A stretch of 5,193 nucleotides of DNA from Deltaproteobacteria bacterium. Its GTDB lineage: Bacteria; Desulfobacterota; Desulfobaccia; Desulfobaccales; Desulfobaccaceae. The notes below the pieces were generated by a model, which was not told where the DNA came from, searched no databases, and saw nothing but the letters and a program-made list of their open reading frames with translations. The stretch spans positions 1-5,193 of the forward strand of contig VGSX01000256.1 of assembly GCA_016874895.1 (NCBI GenBank), read 5' to 3'. The position numbers and the translations under genes were made by a program. Each line of letters begins with the position of its first letter. The stretch's first letter is position 1. This document shows positions 1 through 5,193 of this stretch, one piece after another.

Positions 1-279
1 CCATCCCAAAATAATAAACATAATAAAGAAGGTCAGCAGGCCGCTGTTTTTTAAAAGTCGGATCAGCGCCATGTATCCTTCATTGCCGATAAGTTCCACA
101 AATAATAAGTGAACGCCCAGTAACCAAAAAACCAGCGTTATCAGGGGAAAGAGCAGATAAAAGAAAACCCACCAAAAAGTTATCGTAATAACACTTTCTA
201 AAAAAATCCGATACTTGGATTTTAATTTACCCAGGTCTATGACTTCAGGGTATGAATACCTCGATCCGGACTGGTCCAT
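1..279 (-). CDS. pgaD: PNAG synthase accessory subunit PgaD (3' end beyond window)
   Basis: This is the small inner-membrane partner of the PgaC synthase. In E. coli, PgaD and PgaC together bind cyclic-di-GMP, which stabilises the complex and switches on PNAG polymerisation. The frame is open from the ATG at 279 to the left edge, giving 93 residues without a stop; E. coli PgaD is about 137 aa, so roughly a third is missing. A polar N-terminus (about residues 1-26, with K18, K20, K22 and R24) leads into a long hydrophobic segment (about 30-60, rich in W, F and L). A short loop with an amphipathic stretch follows (61-80), then the start of a second membrane helix (81-93). This two-helix plan matches the PgaD family. 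The start lies inside the 3' end of pgaC, a 43-base overlap in another frame, and has a clear Shine-Dalgarno. The call rests on topology and position, because the family is poorly conserved in sequence. Confidence 0.88.
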   Translation of the reverse strand, partial: MDQSGSRYSYPEVIDLGKLKSKYRIFLESVITITFWWVFFYLLFPLITLVFWLLGVHLLFVELIGNEGYMALIRLLKNSGLLTFFIMFIILGW

Positions 280-1541
280 CTAACCGTCACTCCTTTGCGA
301 CTGAAAAAGACGTTGTAAGATCCTTTAATGGCAGTTAAGGCGCTGATTATCCAATAGACGAAGGGATACCAGATCACCCAGAAATAATAGCGGAAGAAAC
401 CTTTCCGCTCATAACGATAATCGATCATAAAACTGACAAAAAATTCCATTAAACAGGCCAGACATAAGATAGCCCCGGCCCAGCGGGGATAGATGGGGTT
501 GTTGGGCGCGGCCAACCTCGAGTAGATATCCACCACCACCGGGCAATAAGTCTGGACCACATAAAGGGAGCACAGACTGTCCCAGACGAGGAAAACCAGC
601 CAGAAACAGACGAGAAAGAAAAAAGAGTAGGCCCAGAGAATGCCCGTGCAGTAATCAACATACACCGGCCAGAGACGCCGATAGTGCCAATGCCGCCAGA
701 TATTGACATGTTTCTTTATTACTTCCACGCCTCCCTGGGCCCACCGGATCCTCTGGCGCCACAGGCCCTTGAGAGTTTCCGGAACCAGCACCCAGCACAA
801 CGCCTGCGGTTCATAGCGGATATCCCAAAATTTCTTCTGTAATTTCCAGGTGATATCGATGTCCTCGGTGACTGTATTGGAATCGAAGAGACCACATTCC
901 AACAGTGCGCTTTTACGGTAGGCGGCAATGACCCCGGAGACGGTTAGAACTTTGCCCAGAATCCTTTGAGTCCGTTTTATCAAGCCGATAATATTAGAAT
1001 ATTCCCCTATCTGAATTTTCCCCAACAGGGTAGTCCGGTTCCAGACCCGGGGATTGCCGGTCACCGCCCCTACCCGGGGAAAGGAGACCAGATGCCAGGC
1101 CATCAGCTTCAAAGTGTCTTCGTGCACCAGGCAATCGGCATCGATGGTTAAAATGAACTCTCCCTGGCTCAGCAAAATACCGGCATTCAGGGCCTGGGAT
1201 TTACCGCTGTTGGGTTCCACGTGCACCGCCCGGAGCCAGGGATAATGTTCCTCCGCCAGCCGGTCGATGATCTCCCCGGTTCTGTCCGTGCTGCCGTCAT
1301 TGACGGCTATTACTTCATACTTGGGATAATCGAGGGTCTTGAGTTTCAGGATAGTATCGGCAATGATCGTCTCCTCGTTTCGGGCCGGAACGATGATGGA
1401 GAAAAAAGGATAAAAAGGCAAGGCTTTTTCTTTCTTCCGCTCCCACCGCAGGCTGAAAACCAGGCCCCCGATAATCCAGGCAATACTCATCGACAGGGGA
1501 TACATCAAGACGAAATAGCTTATTATTTCAATGAATATCAT
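237..1541 (-). CDS. pgaC: Poly-beta-1,6-N-acetyl-D-glucosamine synthase PgaC (GT2 family)
   Basis: This processive inner-membrane glycosyltransferase polymerises UDP-GlcNAc into PNAG and moves the chain to the periplasm. The 434-aa protein is close to full family length (E. coli 441, IcaA 412). One N-terminal membrane segment (about 5-31, with the family motif MSIAWIIGG at 18-26) precedes a GT2 domain. Visible motifs are PARNEE (52-57), NDGSTD (81-86), DAD (134-136), the family block AVTGNPR (159-165), GKIQIGEY (174-181), TEDID with the likely catalytic base D227 (225-229), and QRIRW (263-267, QxxRW type). Hydrophobic segments at about 302-329, 355-373 and 385-405 follow, then the hallmark tail SPDRG (424-428). 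I chose the ATG at 1541 because an in-frame TAA lies two codons upstream. Its Shine-Dalgarno is weak (AGG, 8 bases upstream). It overlaps pgaD, but unlike a typical pga operon it stands 513 bases from pgaB. The motif string excludes generic cellulose or hyaluronan synthases. Confidence 0.97.
   Translation of the reverse strand: MIFIEIISYFVLMYPLSMSIAWIIGGLVFSLRWERKKEKALPFYPFFSIIVPARNEETIIADTILKLKTLDYPKYEVIAVNDGSTDRTGEIIDRLAEEHYPWLRAVHVEPNSGKSQALNAGILLSQGEFILTIDADCLVHEDTLKLMAWHLVSFPRVGAVTGNPRVWNRTTLLGKIQIGEYSNIIGLIKRTQRILGKVLTVSGVIAAYRKSALLECGLFDSNTVTEDIDITWKLQKKFWDIRYEPQALCWVLVPETLKGLWRQRIRWAQGGVEVIKKHVNIWRHWHYRRLWPVYVDYCTGILWAYSFFFLVCFWLVFLVWDSLCSLYVVQTYCPVVVDIYSRLAAPNNPIYPRWAGAILCLACLMEFFVSFMIDYRYERKGFFRYYFWVIWYPFVYWIISALTAIKGSYNVFFSRKGVTVRWTSPDRGIHTLKS
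290..295 (-). promoter_or_regulatory. Ribosome-binding site of pgaD, inside pgaC
   Basis: On the minus strand AAGGAG (within AAAGGAGTGA) lies 10 bases upstream of the ATG at 279. It is the best Shine-Dalgarno match among the genes here. It sits within the last codons of pgaC and fixes the pgaD start, which creates the 43-base overlap. Ribosomes translating the end of pgaC would pass directly over it, so coupled and roughly balanced synthesis of the two synthase subunits is likely (inference). Confidence 0.75.
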
Positions 1542-1831
1542 TAGTTAACCTGACTTCAGCCTTGAAAATCGAGGAAAGTTCTTGTCACCTTTCCGAGACC
1601 ACTCTCAAGGAGATTTTGGTGCGCTTTCTTCGATATCCACATGGTCCAAAGATTATTGCAGGGTGCCTGTAACAATGCCCTGCCTGCTTGACCCATACCC
1701 CCAGGATAAGTTATTGATTATGAATTTCTTAGGGGAGCATAATTTTATAATCGGATTAGTTACGAACTATCTTTAATTGGAGGTGGTCAGCTCAGCCAAG
1801 AGATTGTAAGCGAGCTAATAGAGACGATCAC

Positions 1832-1845
1832 GGCCGCAAGCGGCC
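1832..1845. repeat. Perfect GC-rich inverted repeat
   Basis: GGCCGC and GCGGCC flank a two-base AA centre, giving a perfect 14-base inverted repeat; as RNA it would close with a four-base CAAG loop. It lies 15 bases from the larger hairpin and is set in a stretch (1779-1852) whose ends can also pair (GAGGTGG near 1780 against CCACCCTC near 1850, with one bulge). No T-run follows on either strand, so it is not a terminator alone. It could be part of a structured RNA or a mobile-element end. Confidence 0.5.
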
Positions 1846-1852
1846 ACCCTCG

Positions 1853-1914
1853 AAATTAAAAAATCCCCTGGCTGTGGAAGGGGGGTAACCCCACCCATAC
1901 AGCCAGGAGATTTT
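1853..1914 (-). terminator. Terminator-like hairpin between pgaB and pgaC
   Basis: The arms AAAATC-C-CCTGGCTGT (1860-1875) and ACAGCCAGG-A-GATTTT (1899-1914) pair over 9 bp, a single C/A mismatch, then 6 bp, around a 23-base G/C-rich loop. The loop itself can close as GGGG-TAA-CCCC (1882-1892). On the minus strand, the direction of pga transcription, the stem is followed by TTTTTTAATTT (1863-1853), the form of an intrinsic terminator. On the plus strand only TTTT follows, so it would act more weakly there. It begins 140 bases past the pgaB stop and ends about 310 bases before pgaC. A REP-like or IS200/IS605-type end hairpin is the main alternative, because the loop is large for a simple terminator. 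Confidence 0.6.
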
Positions 1915-2054
1915 CCAACTAACTATTATAACTTACTAAGACTATTTAATTCTTAAACCGACGGTTGCAGGCTAATGGCCGCAGGCATGCCTTTATTCGA
2001 AAAGCAGCCCGGGTGAATGGGGGAATAAATGGTATTACCCCTGCGGCAGGGTGT

Positions 2055-3998
2055 TTAATTGGGATTCAATTCGTATCTGCCGGATATAATAATAGAAAGA
2101 ACCTCTTGTTGGGGCCTGTCAGCCAGGGCATCATCGGGATAATAGGCAATGTGCCTGGCCCCCTGGGAAAGGAGATGACTCAGGTCGTTTTTGACATCGA
2201 CGTCGTCAAGCCAGCGTTTCGTGCGCCAGTCAAAGGTTTGGACCTTAAAGACCGTTTTTTCCAGGGCGTCATGATTCCTGATGATGCTGATGAGCTTATC
2301 GTACCAGGCCTTCCGGTTTTTAATGCCTTCCATGCGGCTGTAGGCCATGATGACCGTGTAGTTGTATTGTGACAGAAAGTTCTGCAGGTTCTGGGCAAAC
2401 CAGTTTTCGGCCTCCGGGTTGGTGACCACAATGCTGTAGATATTGCGGGCCAACTCGGCCCGGGGGCGATAGACCCTGACTGTGTTGCCGAGTTCTTTTA
2501 GATAGGTGTCCAGGGTCTGGGTTTTGAGGGCCGTCCAGCGGGATGTGAGATCAGCATCGAGAGAGTCGGGGGAATACAGCTCAACTCCGCTGACCTCCCG
2601 GAATTTCTGCCGGGCCGCGGGATGAAAATCCTCCTTATCCGTCAGGTAAGCGTCATCTTGGAATAATATGCCGTCGAGATTGACCTGGCGGGCCAGGCTG
2701 GCGAAAATCGACCGGGAAATCTCCAGGCTCTTGGGATCAAAGGGGGTAAGCCGTTTATACCAGGAACTCGTGGGGGCCGGACCGGCCGCCGTCCATTCCT
2801 GCACCAGGAGGCGTTCGGTTAAATTGCGGTGGGGGAGGACAAAGCTCAGGGCCGGCATCCAGACATAAACCCGGATACCCCGGATCCTGATACGGTTAAC
2901 GGCATGGCTCAAGAAGTCCATTTCCACCGGCAGGACGTCGTTATGAAAATACACTGACCTGATATTGCCTGAGCCCTCCCGGTCGCAAAATCCCTGGAGA
3001 AAAACCGTATTGACGCCCAGGGCCACCAGTCTTTCAATGAGCACACCTAAGTTATGGTCACTCTGCGCGTAGGAATCCGCCACGACGATGGTGTCCAGAT
3101 CGACCTGGGCCGCCCGGATCAACCTGGCTTCTTTAAAGCGCCGCTGGACTTCCTCCTGGAAAAGCTGCACCCAGTAAAGTTCGGGCTGGACGTAGTAGCG
3201 ATATACCCGGTCCAGGTTTTTGGCACTGGCCATGCCGCGGTCTACAGTCAGAAATATTTCAAAACCCAGTTTGCGGCCTTCTTCCACCCCGATTTTATTG
3301 AAGGCCCCATAGGGCCAGGTCAGGACCAGGGGCTGGACACCCAGGCGGTCGTGCAACATATCCCGACTCAGGCGCAGGTCTTCCCGGAGGCGGGTCCGGA
3401 ACTGGGCCTCGGATTCGTATCTTTTTTCATCGGGGAAATAGATAAAGGTCTCAGTGGCTGCCTCTTTGTTGCCGTCGGGGTTGCAGCGGACAAATTTGTG
3501 CAGATCGTGGGTGTGGGAGGCAATGGTCACCAGGGGGGAACGGGCTACTTCACGCAGCTGATCCCAGTTCATCAAGGCTTTGTCCGGGTAGATGGCGGCT
3601 TCAGGGTTATCGATCCACGAGATTACCACGGAGAGCACGGCGGGGATATTCAATAATTTGAGAGTCGGGAAGACGAATTTATAGAAACTCAGATAGGCGT
3701 CGTCAAAAGTCAATAATATCGCCTTGTGCGGCAGGGGGGCTTTGCCCTGAGCCGCGTTAAGAATATCCTGAGGGCTGATGAAGGTATAGCCGTGGGTTTG
3801 GAAAAACTCCAACTGTTTGATAAAGTTGGCTTCCGAGACGTCGTCGCCGGCTACTTCCACAGGCGGAATATCGTGATAAGCCAGGGAAATAAATTCCTCA
3901 CCCGCCCGGGCCGGGCAGATGCTGAACCACAACAAAAAACCAAGGCTGAGGAAAATCTTAAAAATATTTCCGGAAGGTGAGGAAGTTGCCGAGAACAT
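2055..3998 (-). CDS. pgaB: PNAG de-N-acetylase and glycoside hydrolase PgaB
   Basis: This periplasmic two-domain enzyme removes some acetyl groups from PNAG, which export requires, and its C-terminal domain can cleave the partly deacetylated polymer (GH153). The 647-aa protein is near E. coli length (672). A signal peptide (1-32, hydrophobic core 15-28, likely cut after ARA at 30-32) precedes a carbohydrate esterase 4 domain (about 36-290). Its motifs are YHD (41-43), TFDDAY (97-102, with metal and catalytic Asp 99 and 100), SHTHDLH (161-167, His 162 and 167) and WPYG (228-231). The hydrolase domain (about 298-640) shows VFLQGF (332-337), YVWMP (378-382), LTPFD (417-421), DGILFQDDA with acidic pair 448-449, ARNI (517-520), WFAQN (533-537), IMAY (550-553) and YYPDD (619-623). 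The ATG at 3998 is chosen for its Shine-Dalgarno and because it gives a proper signal peptide; longer starts lie inside pgaA. No lipobox is evident, unlike E. coli PgaB. Confidence 0.96.
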   Translation of the reverse strand: MFSATSSPSGNIFKIFLSLGFLLWFSICPARAGEEFISLAYHDIPPVEVAGDDVSEANFIKQLEFFQTHGYTFISPQDILNAAQGKAPLPHKAILLTFDDAYLSFYKFVFPTLKLLNIPAVLSVVISWIDNPEAAIYPDKALMNWDQLREVARSPLVTIASHTHDLHKFVRCNPDGNKEAATETFIYFPDEKRYESEAQFRTRLREDLRLSRDMLHDRLGVQPLVLTWPYGAFNKIGVEEGRKLGFEIFLTVDRGMASAKNLDRVYRYYVQPELYWVQLFQEEVQRRFKEARLIRAAQVDLDTIVVADSYAQSDHNLGVLIERLVALGVNTVFLQGFCDREGSGNIRSVYFHNDVLPVEMDFLSHAVNRIRIRGIRVYVWMPALSFVLPHRNLTERLLVQEWTAAGPAPTSSWYKRLTPFDPKSLEISRSIFASLARQVNLDGILFQDDAYLTDKEDFHPAARQKFREVSGVELYSPDSLDADLTSRWTALKTQTLDTYLKELGNTVRVYRPRAELARNIYSIVVTNPEAENWFAQNLQNFLSQYNYTVIMAYSRMEGIKNRKAWYDKLISIIRNHDALEKTVFKVQTFDWRTKRWLDDVDVKNDLSHLLSQGARHIAYYPDDALADRPQQEVLSIIISGRYELNPN

Positions 3999-5193
3999 GG
4001 GTATAATCTCCGTCGTAGACCCGTAAATCATAGGAAATATTCCAAACCAGGGAAAAGGTCTTGGACAAATTGATGGCTTGTTCATAAGTAATCCCGGCCA
4101 CCGGCAGGAAATCGTAACTGACCTGCTTGTTGACGCCGGCCCGGGGATAGAAAGAAGACCGCCATCTGCGGTCATAGCGGGCATAATGGGTCCAGTGAAT
4201 GGTGGGAGTAAACATTATGGTATAGTCATGCAGCGGACTGAAATAATCCACATCCTGCTTGGTGTAGCGGAAATAGTCAAAGGTCAGGCCCAGTCTGACC
4301 TTGAAATCCGGATAATTAAGGACCAGTTGATCCGCCCGGGCGATCACAAAGGGGTTGTAGTTGCTGTCGGAAAACATATTCAGACCGACGGCCATGGCAT
4401 ATTCCCGGCTATGGCTCTCTAAATAGGTGAAATCCAGGACGGCATTTTTAGCGGTCACTCCCCGGGCCCGGGCCCGGATGGGAACGTTGAGTCCGAAGGA
4501 ATTAAACTCGCCGGTGATCCGCAGCGGGTCGTTGGGCCGCCATTGCAGCCGGGTGTAGGAGGCCACGTCCTTACCATTGAGATAGTCCAGACTGACGGCC
4601 TGCCGCCAGGTGAGCTGGGGCACTACCACCCATTCAAAACCAAGGGCCGCCCGGTCCCAGGAATAATCGAGCACCGGATCACCCGGCGGCTGGTAGCGGG
4701 TGGCCTGCCGGATGATCTGGCCGTAAACCTTGAAAAGTGGATTATAGGGGACGGTCAGGGTGGAAACAATGAAATATTCGGTGGCGCCTTGAAATTCCTT
4801 AATGAAATTCATGTCGCTGGAAAAGTCGGGCCGGTCTTCCACCTGCAGGGTTTCATAGAGGTTTTGCACATGCCGGTTATCCGGCGCCTGCCAGTAGAGC
4901 TGCTGGGCCAGGGCCCTGGCTTCCCGTCGGTAATTGAGCTCATTGAGGGTCCAGGCCAGACCGATCTTCGCGCTCTTTTCTTCGGGATGGGTATTGGTGA
5001 CGATCTGGAACTGCTCCCGGGCCAGCCGGGGTTTATAATCCCACAGGTAGGCGTGGGCCAGGCCGGTCCTTAAGGAAGGGTTCAGTCCTGCCTGTCTCAG
5101 GTGCTCCTTGAAATAATCCTGTCCTTCCCGCAGACGGTCCTGATAGAGCAGAAACCAGCCCCTGGTGGTAATAGCGGCATTGAACTGGGATAC
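3958..5193 (-). CDS. pgaA: PNAG outer-membrane export porin PgaA (N-terminus beyond window)
   Basis: PgaA exports partly deacetylated PNAG: its periplasmic TPR domain binds the polymer and PgaB, and a 16-stranded barrel forms the pore in E. coli. The frame is open from the right edge to the TAA at 3958, giving 411 residues; E. coli PgaA is about 807 aa, so about half is absent. Counting from the edge, residues 7-114 form about three TPR-like helix pairs (for example the stretches around 11-39, 40-72 and 73-106). After a linker, residues from about 128 alternate polar and hydrophobic in beta-strand fashion with many aromatics. Family landmarks are VPIRARARGVT (237-247, E. coli VPLRAMKNGVT), FSDSN (274-278) and YDGD (393-396, near the end in both). 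The C-terminal Phe fits the outer-membrane assembly signal. The GTG at 4869 is internal, not a start. It overlaps pgaB by 41 bases. Confidence 0.95.
   Translation of the reverse strand, partial: VSQFNAAITTRGWFLLYQDRLREGQDYFKEHLRQAGLNPSLRTGLAHAYLWDYKPRLAREQFQIVTNTHPEEKSAKIGLAWTLNELNYRREARALAQQLYWQAPDNRHVQNLYETLQVEDRPDFSSDMNFIKEFQGATEYFIVSTLTVPYNPLFKVYGQIIRQATRYQPPGDPVLDYSWDRAALGFEWVVVPQLTWRQAVSLDYLNGKDVASYTRLQWRPNDPLRITGEFNSFGLNVPIRARARGVTAKNAVLDFTYLESHSREYAMAVGLNMFSDSNYNPFVIARADQLVLNYPDFKVRLGLTFDYFRYTKQDVDYFSPLHDYTIMFTPTIHWTHYARYDRRWRSSFYPRAGVNKQVSYDFLPVAGITYEQAINLSKTFSLVWNISYDLRVYDGDYTHVLGNFLTFRKYF
4008..4011 (-). promoter_or_regulatory. Ribosome-binding site deciding the pgaB start
   Basis: GGAG on the minus strand lies 9 bases upstream of the ATG at 3998 and inside the pgaA coding sequence. 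It supports this start over the in-frame ATGs further upstream (as far as 4184), which would add residues that do not look like a signal peptide. It implies translation coupled to the end of pgaA. Confidence 0.65.

Larger units (their letters stand above)
1542..2054. other. Non-coding gap splitting the pga operon
   Basis: I see no convincing gene in these 513 bases between pgaB and pgaC. They hold a strong hairpin with flanking A/T runs (1860-1914), a perfect GC-rich hairpin (1832-1845), a 10-base palindrome AGGCATGCCT (1983-1992), and a weak stem of GGGG-AATA against TATT-CCCC (2019-2041) just after the pgaB stop. They also hold GCAGGG/CCCTGC inverted pairs at 1658-1683 and 2039-2051. The stretch around 1915-1960 is AT-rich. 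A TATAAT reads on the minus strand at 1925-1930 and another on the plus strand at 1746-1751, neither with a recognisable -35 box. Short open frames exist (minus 1696-1556, 46 aa; plus 1582-1776, 64 aa from TTG) but resemble no family I know. The region could be an inserted element remnant, a regulatory leader, or decayed coding sequence. Confidence 0.8.

Noticed and set aside
1556..1696. Minus-strand 46-aa open frame ending 14 bases before pgaC
   Set aside because: Its only Shine-Dalgarno-like run (GGGGG) is too close to the ATG, and the peptide resembles nothing I recognise. It is worth a search but not supported as a gene.
1582..1776. Plus-strand 64-aa open frame starting with TTG
   Set aside because: An AGGA lies 6 bases upstream, but the composition is atypical, there is no domain, and it opposes the operon. 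Chance is the simpler reading.
1779..1852. tRNA-like start (GGAGGTG then CAGCTCAG)
   Set aside because: There is no T-arm GGTTCGA-type motif, no anticodon stem in place, and no matching 7-bp acceptor end, so it is not a tRNA.
1608..1914. Direct repeat AGGAGATTTT at 1608-1617 and 1905-1914 as insertion boundaries
   Set aside because: A single 10-base match can occur by chance in a spacer of this size, and one copy lies within the hairpin arm; no further flanking identity supports a target duplication.
1542..2054. Cyclic-di-GMP (GEMM) riboswitch, suggested by GGGGTTACC and the biology of PgaCD
   Set aside because: The conserved GCAAAGCC-type core and the other GEMM paralogous stems are absent; the GGGGTTACC is just the loop of the hairpin at 1860-1914.
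3054..3656. Plus-strand 200-aa open frame
   Set aside because: It lies wholly antisense to the conserved pgaB coding region and shows no recognisable domain; it is a shadow of the pgaB codon pattern.
3999..4184. Longer PgaB start at 4184 (709 aa)
   Set aside because: The extra 62 residues overlap the pgaA barrel coding region and would bury the signal peptide; the ATG at 3998 has a GGAG at 9 bases.
4543..5073. Plus-strand 176-aa open frame
   Set aside because: It is antisense to pgaA, where the minus-strand protein carries clear TPR and PgaA family landmarks.

Overview
The window carries most of a poly-beta-1,6-N-acetyl-D-glucosamine (PNAG) exopolysaccharide locus, pgaABCD, with all four genes on the minus strand. 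The locus therefore reads from right to left. An outer-membrane porin (PgaA) and a periplasmic deacetylase/hydrolase (PgaB) imply a Gram-negative, biofilm-forming bacterium. Base composition looks close to even. I cannot name the genus from this sequence alone; a desulfobacterial or other proteobacterial relative is only a guess.

Layout, in transcription order. pgaA (5193 to 3958) enters from the right edge without its N-terminus; it has TPR repeats followed by an outer-membrane beta-barrel. pgaB (3998 to 2055) overlaps the end of pgaA by 41 bases. It encodes a polysaccharide deacetylase domain fused to a C-terminal glycoside hydrolase domain. Then comes a 513-base stretch (2054 to 1542) with no convincing gene, containing a strong terminator-like hairpin at 1860-1914. 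pgaC (1541 to 237) encodes the membrane GT2 synthase. pgaD (279 to 1) overlaps pgaC by 43 bases, has its own good ribosome-binding site, and runs off the left edge.

How the genes work together, from knowledge of the E. coli and Bordetella systems. PgaC and PgaD form the inner-membrane synthase, which polymerises UDP-GlcNAc under cyclic-di-GMP control. PgaB partly de-N-acetylates and can cleave the polymer in the periplasm. PgaA binds the deacetylated polymer through its TPRs and exports it through its barrel.

The pathway is well known, so this is not a new system. The unusual points are the non-coding insertion with a terminator-like hairpin that splits the operon into AB and CD halves, an apparently non-lipidated PgaB, and a short IcaA-like N-terminus on PgaC.
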